Source: a virus. From it: DNA of 22,960 nucleotides. This document shows, piece by piece, positions 13,204 to 20,585 of the stretch; the first letter of the stretch is position 1, and each line of letters begins with the position of its first letter. The position numbers were made by a program, and so were the translations under genes. The stretch is from positions 13,699 through 36,658 of IMG/VR virus record IMGVR_UViG_3300002231_000776. One strand, given 5' to 3'. The notes below the pieces were generated by a model. The model worked only from the letters and a program-made list of their open reading frames with translations, did not search any database and was not told the origin of the DNA.

Positions 13204-14440
13204 TATCTCCCTCTGGTTGTTTCCGCGGAACATACCGCATACATGTCATTTTCCGGTCAGTCTGGTGATAGCCTACCTTGCAAGTGTTGTGCATCATCAC
13301 TGAGCCAAGCCTATTCTCACAATCAAAGCACGGCGACACCTTTTCGTGCCATTCCTCCGGTTTCTTGGCCTCAGGCTCCTTGATCTTCCGGCGCTGCATG
13401 AAACACTTGCAGTTATGGTAGCTCTCTCGCCCATAATTCAGCCCGCAATTTGGAACAAGCTCAGGGTGCCAGAACATGCACTCTTTACACGGTTGCTCGG
13501 GGATCCCCCGCATAGCGTCGCAAACTATCTCATCGTGAAGGGCTTTGTTCCTTCTCTCGTACAGATCCGATACGCTCACCCCCCACCAGGGCGCCCCGAG
13601 AGCAGAAGCCGTCTTTTTCACGTATACCCGCTCTCCGGTCCGTTCTTTGAAATGATTACAGTGGTATCTCGGGTCATTCCGGCCATTTCCAAGCGTGCAC
13701 AGAATATCAAAACTGGCATGATAGCTCTCTCCGTACCGGCAATTATCGCAAATACCCTCGTATTTCGGTGTCTCCGGTTCTCCCGCCGCACCATCAGCAT
13801 TCGGCTCAGGTTTCACCATATCCAGCGGTGGTATCAATTCAGGGTAGTCAGCCTCCACTGCCGCCCACATCGACGCTATACTCGCATCTCGGAACTCTTT
13901 AAGCCATTTCGGTAGACCCCCCTCTTTCGGAGTATCAGCATTCGATTTTTTTTCAGTCCAGTCCGAGCACCATGAGTAATGCGGTATATTCAGCTTGTGA
14001 CCATTCAGCGCGCACCTTAGAACAATGAAGCCTGTGTCCTCGCTATTCCCACAATTCTTACAACAGTCTACAAGCCCTTCTGTAACCATCCAGTCAGGAG
14101 GCAGTTTTTTACCACTCTCAGCATCCGGCCATATTTTTTCACGACCCTCTCTCAGGGCTCCCTCGAAGATATCAGCAAGCGGTTTGCCACTCTCAGAAGG
14201 GGTAGACATATTTTTTGAGGACTCAGAAGGGCTCATAATATTTTCGCTACCGGGTCTACGGGAGAACCGGTACTTACTATCTGCCCTACCCGACCCCCTT
14301 TTTCCTGTGGTCCGAGGGGGGGTCTCTTTATGACGGTTGGAAAGCCACATCATCACCATGAAGAGAAAGAAGCACCCGAGCTGGAAGAGGGCTAAAACAA
14401 TGAGAATATCATGGCTCTGGATTGTGAATCTAGGGGTCAT
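13163..14440 (-). CDS. Membrane-anchored protein with four Cys modules, 425 aa
   Basis: A single membrane segment covers about residues 12-33. A charged, Ser/Pro-rich linker follows to about 120. Then come four copies of one module: Cys at 127/130/143/158, 231/234/248/261, 318/321/332/344 and 371/374/387/400. The pattern is C-x2-C-x(10-13)-C-x(11-14)-C-x2-aromatic (C-S-D-W, C-N-H-F, C-K-C-F where the third copy has an extra Cys, C-M-R-Y). Each copy probably binds one zinc ion or an Fe-S cluster. The linkers between copies differ in length and content. The start overlaps the TerS stop (ATGA); the end overlaps the sigma gene by 41 bases. I recognise no family. Confidence 0.7.
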   Translation of the reverse strand: MTPRFTIQSHDILIVLALFQLGCFFLFMVMMWLSNRHKETPPRTTGKRGSGRADSKYRFSRRPGSENIMSPSESSKNMSTPSESGKPLADIFEGALREGREKIWPDAESGKKLPPDWMVTEGLVDCCKNCGNSEDTGFIVLRCALNGHKLNIPHYSWCSDWTEKKSNADTPKEGGLPKWLKEFRDASIASMWAAVEADYPELIPPLDMVKPEPNADGAAGEPETPKYEGICDNCRYGESYHASFDILCTLGNGRNDPRYHCNHFKERTGERVYVKKTASALGAPWWGVSVSDLYERRNKALHDEIVCDAMRGIPEQPCKECMFWHPELVPNCGLNYGRESYHNCKCFMQRRKIKEPEAKKPEEWHEKVSPCFDCENRLGSVMMHNTCKVGYHQTDRKMTCMRYVPRKQPEGDNGGTETRKRAGCS

Positions 14441-15081
14441 GCGCTGTTTTCCTTTGATTTATCGTTATTATCACTGCTTGGTTGCGTTTTGGTTGCGTTT
14501 TCAGACGGAAGTACGGTCACATCAGCATCTATCCGCTTCTCAGGAGGAGTCGATCCACGCTCAGGAACACCGTGAATGTGGTAGTGGATCTGCGTCGCTT
14601 GGTCACCTGCTGCCTCTCTATCCTTGAACTTGCCAGTCTTATCGCCACCTTTGACGGCTATCTCAAGGCATTTATCACTAAAACGGTGGATTACACCGCA
14701 TTGTGAGCCTTTATGAAAGACAGGCTCATCCCAGCCTTTGACGCCACGCTTGTCTAAAGCCTCTTCCCTGATCTCCTGGCGAACACGCTCTCCTGAGGCT
14801 ACTGCTGCCTTCCAGATAAGCTCTAAAAGCTCGTTCTTGGCCTTTAACAGCCCTAACTCACTGAAAGCAAGGCCGGTCTCCACACTGGCCTGTCTGTGCG
14901 TTGTGCCGTGAGAGAGCAGATGTATGTATTTCACTACGCGTGTACGTACCTGAGGCTTTGTGTCGGCCAAAACCGGTCGCAACGCAGCTTTGAGGCTTTT
15001 CAAGTCCTCAGCTAAGAAGGCGGCTTCCTCGGGTGATAGGTCATCAGGATGAAGTATGGGAAGATGGTCAGAAGGCTTCAT
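14437..15081 (-). CDS. Terminase small subunit (probable), 214 aa
   Basis: TerS recognises phage DNA and starts packaging with TerL. Residues 45-85 contain a helix-turn-helix-like region (T-H-R-Q-A-S-V-E-T-G-L-A). After it comes V-R-Q-E-I-R-E-E-A-L-D-K-R-G, then W-D-E-P-V-F-H-K-G and I-H-R-F-S-D-K-C-L-E-I, the pattern of phage TerS proteins (helix, then x-P-V-F-x-x-G then R-x-Y/F-S-D-x-L). The last 60 residues are polar and low complexity. It lies about 4.7 kb ahead of TerL, with many small genes between. The start overlaps the HNH-like gene's stop. Confidence 0.65.
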   Translation of the reverse strand: MKPSDHLPILHPDDLSPEEAAFLAEDLKSLKAALRPVLADTKPQVRTRVVKYIHLLSHGTTHRQASVETGLAFSELGLLKAKNELLELIWKAAVASGERVRQEIREEALDKRGVKGWDEPVFHKGSQCGVIHRFSDKCLEIAVKGGDKTGKFKDREAAGDQATQIHYHIHGVPERGSTPPEKRIDADVTVLPSENATKTQPSSDNNDKSKENSA

Positions 15082-15671
15082 ACAATACTCCTATACTCTA
15101 ACTCTGTCGAATTGGGTGATTTGGCATGTAGCTTACGATGGTGTTTCAAGCACAGCCAACGAACAGAAAGGGGTTGATCGTAATCGTCATGATGAGCCTC
15201 AGCAGGAGAAGAGCCGCAGACAGAACATGGGAGAGGAATCAGTTTACCATACTTGATATGCGTTCCGACCAGAGCGCGAGCTTGCTTCTTTTTGTATTCG
15301 AGGGCTTCCTGTGGAGACATAGCGTCAAGAACGGCCTGTTTCTCGGCTTTTACACGCTCGAAGTAGCCTGGTTGCTTACGAGGGTCGCCGTCAGGGTAAT
15401 GATCGATACGGTATTTCTTGGTTTTCTTGAGATCACATCTCTTACAGCGTGGCATGTGACCGCTGGGCTTGGCCTCTACGCCTGTTGTGAGCACCCCTCT
15501 CGGCACTATCTCGTAGCCTTCTGGGGCCGGGATGAGTACGCATGCTATCGATCTGCTGGGAGGAAGGTTGAGCTTCTTCTCTCTTTCGCCAAACATCTTG
15601 AGAGCTGTATCGCCCGGCTGCATGTATTTGGTAATACCCTGCTTGGTCGTCTCCATAACTAACATCTTCAT
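15078..15671 (-). CDS. HNH-like zinc protein, 197 aa
   Basis: The C-terminal region has P-C-S-V-C-G, then A-H-H-D-D-Y, then R-W-L-C-L-K-H-H-R-K-L-H. This Cys2...His-His...C-x2-H-H arrangement is that of HNH-like zinc-binding proteins common in phages (H-H-D-D-Y and P-L-x-V-R-W-L-C motif). An earlier C-K-R-C may hold another metal. Two starts are possible: ATG 15671 with AAGGAG 6 bases before it (chosen), and ATG 15716 with another AAGGAG 4 bases before it, adding a 15-residue N-terminus. Whether it cuts DNA is not certain; many relatives are only zinc-binding. Confidence 0.65.
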   Translation of the reverse strand: MKMLVMETTKQGITKYMQPGDTALKMFGEREKKLNLPPSRSIACVLIPAPEGYEIVPRGVLTTGVEAKPSGHMPRCKRCDLKKTKKYRIDHYPDGDPRKQPGYFERVKAEKQAVLDAMSPQEALEYKKKQARALVGTHIKYGKLIPLPCSVCGSSPAEAHHDDYDQPLSVRWLCLKHHRKLHAKSPNSTELEYRSIV

Positions 15672-15740
15672 ACTACTCTCCTTCTCTTTTATCGGCCCCC
15701 ATGGACAGTACGCCATAACTCTCCTTAATGGTTAAAACCG

Positions 15741-15866
15741 CTAAACCCCAATAGAATGGGGCATATCGTGGCCTTCGTTGTTGTTAGATCGTGGCTTACA
15801 GAGCAACCTCGCAAGCCTGATTTCGTTAAAACTGCTCAAATACACCATAATGGCCTCATACTCCAT
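15741..15866 (-). CDS. Possible micro-protein, 41 aa
   Basis: In the 157-base gap between two clear genes a clean frame starts M-E-Y-E-A-I-M-V-Y-L and ends H-S-I-G-V. No good ribosome site is seen; the first half looks helical. It may be real, or the gap may simply be a leader for the HNH-like gene. Confidence 0.3.
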   Translation of the reverse strand: MEYEAIMVYLSSFNEIRLARLLCKPRSNNNEGHDMPHSIGV

Positions 15867-15873
15867 GTAAGAC

Positions 15874-16656
15874 TTACTGAGTCGATTCGCTAGCCTGGTC
15901 ATCCTCGTAGGAGAGGTAATCAGAGCACTCGTCATGGTCACACTCGCTGATAGTGCGGTCACACGTCCGATAGTTGACGCAATGCTTAGGGTCAACCTCT
16001 ATCGGCTGGGGAACCCTTTCCTCTGGCTCTCCTGAGTGATATGGCCTACCCTTCTTCACTAGGTCGAGCGATTCGTTCACGTCATCCATGGTTGTATCGT
16101 CTGGAACAGGACTGGCAGATGAAACAAGCCCCTCTCGCTTGGCTCTCATAGTGATAGTATCGTCAGCTGGGTCTTCGTCCATCCAGAAGGCATCCTGGCA
16201 AGTATCCTTGAGCTGACAGTCAGCACAGTTGTTACAGGGCTGTTCCTCACCCATTTCAAAAGCTGTTGACTCTCCCTCGATATCCTCAGGCCCCTCTTCT
16301 GACTCTTCCGGGTCCTCAGGTATGAACTGGTTGACCGAAGGCTCCCAGACCCCTTCTACGTCCTTTGCTGCCCCAGTGAGCATGTCTGAGCAGGACCAGC
16401 CTGTTTCCTCATCTATCGTGATACCCATGAGCTGGGCGATCTGGCGTATCGCGTCAACAGTCTCGGCCTCAGTCGGGTAAGAGGCTTGGAACATCAGGGC
16501 CGGGAGATCCCCCGGGCTGACAGCATCAGTGCCGAGCCCACCCACGAACATGGAGCCCTTGGCGAGAGTGGGGTCATCAGGGTGAATACAGCGCATGAGG
16601 CATAAGCCCCACTTATCAGGCAATTCGAGTGTAAAAGCGGTCTTTTTAGCTGTCAT
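15874..16656 (-). CDS. Acidic protein with two four-Cys clusters, 260 aa
   Basis: AGGAG lies about 10 bases before the ATG, which overlaps the gene upstream by 11 bases. The N-terminal 100 residues look globular. Residues 110-140 are a run of Glu/Pro/Asp. Two Cys clusters follow: C141/C144/C147/C153 (C-N-N-C-A-D-C) and C226/C232/C239/C244, with a polar acidic linker between. Each could hold zinc or an Fe-S cluster. It has no membrane segment. The close placement with other Cys-rich genes in this operon is notable. I recognise no family. Confidence 0.6.
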   Translation of the reverse strand: MTAKKTAFTLELPDKWGLCLMRCIHPDDPTLAKGSMFVGGLGTDAVSPGDLPALMFQASYPTEAETVDAIRQIAQLMGITIDEETGWSCSDMLTGAAKDVEGVWEPSVNQFIPEDPEESEEGPEDIEGESTAFEMGEEQPCNNCADCQLKDTCQDAFWMDEDPADDTITMRAKREGLVSSASPVPDDTTMDDVNESLDLVKKGRPYHSGEPEERVPQPIEVDPKHCVNYRTCDRTISECDHDECSDYLSYEDDQASESTQ

Positions 16657-16999
16657 GGGTGTTTATCTCCTGGTTGTAAGGCTCAAGGGTCTCCCTGATC
16701 TTGTCCTCTGTTGCTGGATTATAGGCTTTTAGGCCCTTTTTGGGGTCATATCGCATAATATAGAGCTTTTTGGCGTTCATTGCGGCCTGTAGCGCGTCAA
16801 AATGGTCGGAAGTACGCCTTCTGAGGGTGAACGGCTTAGGGTCAGCTGGTCGGGCGCATACTATCCAGTATGACTCAGGGTCAGCCGGGTCCTTGACATA
16901 GAACAGCTTACCGACCGAGGCCGTGACCTCCAGGCCCAGCGAATCACAGAACTTGAGGAAGTCCTGCTCATGTGTCTTGCTGGCTTTAGCTCTGATCAT
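16646..16999 (-). CDS. Unknown protein at head of the minus operon, 117 aa
   Basis: I choose ATG 16999 (M-I-R-A-K-A-S-K). An in-frame GTG 75 bases earlier lies in the divergent promoter area and lacks a ribosome site; the ATG also has only a weak one. The protein is basic with alternating strands and helices (L-F-Y-V-K-D-P, then D-A-L-Q-A-A-M-N-A-K-K-L-Y). No family recognised. Being first in the minus operon, it may be an early-made protein or a late one driven by an unseen promoter. Confidence 0.5.
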   Translation of the reverse strand: MIRAKASKTHEQDFLKFCDSLGLEVTASVGKLFYVKDPADPESYWIVCARPADPKPFTLRRRTSDHFDALQAAMNAKKLYIMRYDPKKGLKAYNPATEDKIRETLEPYNQEINTHDS

Positions 17000-17063
17000 G
17001 GTTTTACTTACTAGGAAGCGTGGTTTTGAAAAGCAAGAGAAAAAGTCAGAAATATTGTTTTTT

Positions 17064-17087
17064 ATAGTTGACACTGTGCGTAACTAT
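17064..17087. promoter_or_regulatory. Dyad over the plus-strand -35 box
   Basis: ATAGTT (17064-17069) and AACTAT (17082-17087) are perfect inverted arms 12 bases apart. They overlap the TTGACA box, so a bound dimer would block the promoter. A ribbon-helix-helix protein coded 43 bases downstream is the obvious candidate. Confidence 0.4.
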
Positions 17088-17095
17088 GCTATCCT
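17068..17095 (+). promoter_or_regulatory. Sigma-70 promoter for the plus-strand operon
   Basis: A perfect TTGACA (17068-17073) and TATCCT (17090-17095) are 16 bases apart in the divergent gap. The start would fall near 17102, giving a leader of about 28 bases before the first ATG. Confidence 0.7.
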
Positions 17096-17129
17096 ACCAG
17101 AAATAAATAGAACTAAGCAGGAGACGAAT

Positions 17130-17609
17130 ATGGCGAGAAAAACAGACCACCCTGAGTACGGAATATGGAACGCGATGATCTCAAGATGTCATAGCGAGAA
17201 GAATAGATCGTATAGTTCTTACGGCGGCAAAGGGATAAAAGTATGTGCAAGGTGGCGAGAGAAAGTGAATGGTTTTGATAACTTTGTTGAAGACATGGGG
17301 CCGCGTCCTTCTCTAAATTATCAAATACACAGAGGTAATCCTTCGCATGGATACACTCCTAAGAACTGTAGCTGGATAGACAAGGAGATTCATAAAGATA
17401 TGCCTCGTAGGAATTACAAGAAAAGAAAGGATGCAGACAAGTATAGGTCAACCAGCGTGCACCTAATAAAGCAATCAGGAGAAGCATTAAAACGGATGGC
17501 GAAAGCTAGAGACCGCTCGGTCAACTGGCTTATCAATAGAGCGATTACGAAACTGCTAGAGTCGGAGGAAACAGAAAAAAGTATGGTCGCAGAAAAAGAA
17601 AGGAAGTAA
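17130..17609 (+). CDS. DNA-binding protein: HNH/AP2-like N-terminus plus ribbon-helix-helix C-terminus, 159 aa
   Basis: AGGAGA stands 5 bases before the ATG. Residues 8-90 follow the pattern of phage HNH/AP2-associated proteins: W-N-A-M-I-S-R-C-H, S-Y-G-G-K-G-I-K-V-C, D-M-G-P-R-P and Y-T-P-K-N-C-S-W. Residues about 108-150 look like a CopG/Arc ribbon-helix-helix domain (S-T-S-V-H-L-I-K, A-L-K-R-M-A-K, R-S-V-N-W-L-I-N-R-A-I). Ribbon-helix-helix proteins bind inverted repeats as dimers and often repress their own gene. It is the first gene after the plus promoter. It could be a homing-type nuclease with added targeting, or a repressor built from a nuclease-derived domain. Confidence 0.65.
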   Translation: MARKTDHPEYGIWNAMISRCHSEKNRSYSSYGGKGIKVCARWREKVNGFDNFVEDMGPRPSLNYQIHRGNPSHGYTPKNCSWIDKEIHKDMPRRNYKKRKDADKYRSTSVHLIKQSGEALKRMAKARDRSVNWLINRAITKLLESEETEKSMVAEKERK

Positions 17610-17786
17610 ATGATTATTATGAACCGTGATGACATAGTTAAGTACATCCGCACACTCGCTTCTCAGTTCCCTGAGAGTCTTGTCGGTTGCGCTGTGTCTA
17701 AGGTTGAAGATATGAGCCTGTCCTCTCTTATAGAGTTGAGTGACGAGCTCGAAGAAATGCTACTGCACCGTGAAGCGGCGGCATAA
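17610..17786 (+). CDS. Small helical protein, 58 aa
   Basis: AGGA stands 5 bases before the ATG, which begins right after the upstream stop. The protein is acidic and helical (I-V-K-Y-I-R-T-L-A, then S-L-I-E-L-S-D-E-L-E-E-M-L-L). A second ATG three codons on could also serve. No family recognised. Confidence 0.6.
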   Translation: MIIMNRDDIVKYIRTLASQFPESLVGCAVSKVEDMSLSSLIELSDELEEMLLHREAAA

Positions 17787-17806
17787 GAATAATTAATGTA
17801 GTACAA

Positions 17807-17828
17807 AAAACTGGAGGGTAAGAACGTG
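17807..17828 (+). promoter_or_regulatory. Repeated ribosome-binding cassette, copy 1
   Basis: AAAACTGGAGGGTAA followed by a GTG start with GTGA. The same 15 bases occur at 20566-20580 ahead of another GTG start. Strong GGAGG here decides a GTG start. Confidence 0.7.
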
Positions 17829-18335
17829 AAATGTATTGTAGTAGATAAGTCGGAAAAGCCATTTGTTTACATGACCGAAGCAGACGGTTTCTGGACACCT
17901 GAACCAACCAAGGCCAAAGGGTTCGACACACCTGAGGAAGCGTACCAAGCAATCATGGACTGTGACACAGATCACAGGGCATCCATGGACATCTTAACCG
18001 TGAGCGACATGGTTCTGGATAAGAAGGAAGAACCCACTAAGGGCGAGCATACGCCGGGGCCGTGGCGAGCATATAAAGGAGAGACACCCAACCAAGTCGA
18101 GATATCAGAAGAGGGAGGTATCTATTGGATAGCCAAGGTTCAAACAGTAAAGGACGACTTCAAGACCCTCGTAGACGCCGAGGCGAACGGTAGACTTCTG
18201 GCGGCGGCTCCTGAGTTGCTGGAGGCATGCAAGCTTCTAGTCGAGGGTATCCAAAAAGCTGATAACACAGGCTTCATTGAAGGTATTGAGGCGATAAGTA
18301 AAGCCACAGGCCGAAACAAAGCGAAAGGTGCATGA
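17826..18335 (+). CDS. Phage protein with HTPGPW and AAPELLEA motifs, 169 aa
   Basis: The GTG start is set by GGAGG 8 bases upstream. The N-terminal half (M-K-C-I-V-V-D-K-S-E-K) looks like a small folded domain with D-T-P-E-E-A-Y-Q-A-I. The second half carries H-T-P-G-P-W-R-A near residue 76 and A-N-G-R-L-L-A-A-A-P-E-L-L-E-A near the C-terminus, a pair seen in many phage and prophage proteins of unknown role, often joined to different N-terminal domains. The two halves may be a fusion. Confidence 0.65.
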   Translation: MKCIVVDKSEKPFVYMTEADGFWTPEPTKAKGFDTPEEAYQAIMDCDTDHRASMDILTVSDMVLDKKEEPTKGEHTPGPWRAYKGETPNQVEISEEGGIYWIAKVQTVKDDFKTLVDAEANGRLLAAAPELLEACKLLVEGIQKADNTGFIEGIEAISKATGRNKAKGA

Positions 18336-18505
18336 TGAAACACTACTTCAATCCCATAGCGTTAATGTTCGGTATCGGTCTTGGCATCCTGATAGCTCTT
18401 GAAGTAATACACCGCAGAGAACACGAGCGGGCGCATCAGGCTATCGTCGAAAGTATTGGGTTCAACACTGACGCTATCTATCGCTTACATCCCGAGCAGG
18501 AGTAA
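18332..18505 (+). CDS. Small membrane protein, 57 aa
   Basis: It starts at ATG 18332, overlapping the upstream stop (ATGA). Residues 7-27 are one hydrophobic segment (P-I-A-L-M-F-G-I-G-L-G-I-L-I-A-L), followed by a charged, His-rich cytoplasmic or periplasmic tail. Its stop lies inside the next ribosome site. No family recognised. Confidence 0.6.
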   Translation: MMKHYFNPIALMFGIGLGILIALEVIHRREHERAHQAIVESIGFNTDAIYRLHPEQE

Positions 18506-18507
18506 CC

Positions 18508-18990
18508 ATGAATACATACGAGAAAGAAATTAAATCTATTGACGACTTCATCCTTCTTTTGGCTGATCTCTACTTCGACGGAAAAGCGTACCACTGTGAG
18601 GATGATGCACTAGAAGTTATTAACGGCCAGACTCAGGAGTTGATCTTTTCCAAACAGGAAGCAACAGAACTTAACAAGCGCATGGGTGAGGCCTATGATC
18701 TTGATTGGTCAGGAACTAATACTTGTCCCTGCGGAATTGCTCTTGCTATCGAAAAGATCCTTACTAAGGATGAGACGTGGATGCAAGTCATACATGAAAA
18801 GAACGCTCGGCTACAAGAGAAGGATAGAACCATAGCTAAACAACGGGAAGCTCTCCGAGGAATAAAGAACGGTATTGAGTTTGAGGCTATTCTCCAGACT
18901 CTTCACGACAGAATAAATGTAGCAGAGAAACAGCGAGACCTGTACGCCAACAAGCTCAGACGTATTCGTGATATCACTCCGACAGAATAG
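18508..18990 (+). CDS. Unknown protein with coiled-coil C-terminus, 160 aa
   Basis: AGGAG stands 5 bases before the ATG. The N-terminal 90 residues look globular, with a C-P-C-G at about residue 73. From about 95 to 155 a long charged helix (K-N-A-R-L-Q-E-K-D-R-T-I-A-K-Q-R-E-A-L) suggests coiled-coil pairing. No family recognised. Confidence 0.6.
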   Translation: MNTYEKEIKSIDDFILLLADLYFDGKAYHCEDDALEVINGQTQELIFSKQEATELNKRMGEAYDLDWSGTNTCPCGIALAIEKILTKDETWMQVIHEKNARLQEKDRTIAKQREALRGIKNGIEFEAILQTLHDRINVAEKQRDLYANKLRRIRDITPTE

Positions 18991-19022
18991 TAAAGGGATA
19001 ACTTTAAAGAGGGAGTTATTAA

Positions 19023-20561
19023 ATGAGGTACGGATCTATATGTTCAGGAATAGAGGCCGCTACTACAGCATGGCACCATCTCGGATGGGAGGCTGCATTC
19101 TTCTCAGAGATAGAACCCTTTCCATCAGCGGTATTAAACCATCATTGGCCCAGCGTTAAGAACTTGGGCGATTTCACAACAATAAAGGAGGATGATTATG
19201 ACGGACGAATTGAGCTTTTGGTCGGAGGAACACCTTGCCAATCTTTCTCAGTCGCAGGCCTCAGAGGAGGACTGGATGATGAGCGTGGTAACTTGTGCCT
19301 CGAGTTTCTTAAACTTGCTGAACGAACACGGCCCCGCTGGCTGGTATGGGAGAACGTCCCCGGAGTCCTTTCATCCTGGTCATGTGACAAGGAAGGTCAG
19401 ATTCTTTCCAAATGCAGACCCGGAGGCAACGGATCAGAATGGGAACGCTTTGATAGAGAGCGAAGTGATTTCTCATGCTTCCTTGAAGGGCTTTCAGAAT
19501 GCGGGTATGGGTGGGCCTACAGAGTGCTTGACGCTCAGTATATCAGAGTGGACGGGTTAGGAAGGGCTGTCCCTCAAAGACGAAGGCGTGTCTTCGTTGT
19601 CGGATATATTGGAGACTGGCGACCTCCCGCAGCGGTACTATTTGAGCGCCAAAGCCTGTCGGGGAATCCTGCGCCGAGCAGAACGAAGGGGCAAAGAGTT
19701 GCCGGAACAGTTAAGGGTGGCTCTGGAGAACGTGGCTATCCAGACCTCAGCGACGGAAACGGAGGGGGATTAGCCACGGTAGCAGCTCCATTAAACACTT
19801 CATGGGCGAAACGATCACCCGGATCTCAGGCTCAAGAATGGGATAGTGAAAAAGGTAGCTATTTCGTTCCTGAAGTGTCACCCGCAATCAAAGCAAGGGA
19901 TTGCAAGGGGCCATCTTCAGACGGTACGGGTGATGGTCTACCGATAATTCCAGAAGCAACAGCGGTTCGCACAGCTCAAACTAATGCCAACGGAATTGGT
20001 GTAGCTGAGGAAGTTAGCCACACTGTAGATCAAGCACAAGGCCAAGCTATTGCCCAAGTCCACGACATGCGAGGAAACGGTGAGGGTGAAGTTGTCAACA
20101 GTCTAGTAGGAGATCACTTAAATCGGCCAACTGATTACACTCCGGTAGTCAGTGAGGGAGTTCAGGAAGTATCGCCTACGTTGAAGGCGGAATCAAAACA
20201 ACAGACGACAACAGGGCAAAATAATATCTGTGTCCCACTCGCCTTTCAACAGAACACCCGTGATGAAGTTCGCAAGATGGGTGGTGATGGGCAGATAGCA
20301 GGAGCATTGGCTGCTGAAGCTGGCATGAAACAGCAGAACTATATTGCATCAATGACAGTTCGCCGCCTCACGCCAGTAGAATGTGCTAGACTGCAAGGCT
20401 TTCCAGACAACCATTGTAGAATACCGTGAAAGAAAAAGAAGGCCGAAGACTGCCCAGATGGGCCGCAGTACAGAGCTTACGGCAACTCAATGGCCGTAAA
20501 TGTTATGCGTTGGATTGGTAAGCGAATCGACATGGTAGAAGCAATCAAAGAAATAAACTAA
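19023..20561 (+). CDS. C5-cytosine DNA methyltransferase with in-frame TGA
   Basis: The enzyme adds methyl groups from SAM to cytosine C5. Motif I is S-I-C-S-G-I-E-A near the N-terminus, motif IV is G-G-T-P-C-Q-S-F-S (catalytic C72), motif VI is W-E-N-V-P-G, motif VIII is P-Q-R-R-R-R-V-F-V-V-G, and motif IX is R-R-L-T-P-V-E-C-A-R-L-Q-G-F-P. The long middle with repeated S-P-A-I-K-A-R-D-type pieces is the target-recognition part. Codon 469 (20427-20429) is TGA. Reading on in the same frame gives P-D-G-P-Q-Y-R-A-Y-G-N-S-M-A-V and a TAA at 20561, i.e. motif X. The stop sits where relatives often have Trp or Tyr (R-I-P-W/Y). As written the protein lacks motif X and is likely inactive unless the stop is read through. 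GAGGGAG precedes the ATG. Confidence 0.88.
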
Positions 20562-20565
20562 CATC

Positions 20566-20585
20566 AAAACTGGAGGGTAAACGTG
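20566..20585 (+). promoter_or_regulatory. Repeated ribosome-binding cassette, copy 2
   Basis: The same 15 bases AAAACTGGAGGGTAA as at 17807-17821, again just ahead of a GTG start in GTGA. It lies directly after the methyltransferase TAA. Confidence 0.7.

Noticed and set aside
12595-13233. Earlier in-frame start of the sigma factor at 13233.
   Set aside because: No ribosome site is seen there, while ATG 13203 has GAGGGAG close upstream.
16646-17074. GTG start at 17074 for the first minus-operon gene.
   Set aside because: It lacks a ribosome site and would overlap the plus-strand -35 box; the extra 25 residues look unlike the rest.
20427-20429. TGA recoded as Trp across the genome.
   Set aside because: Many clear genes here end in TGA that overlaps the next ATG or GTG, so TGA works as a stop.
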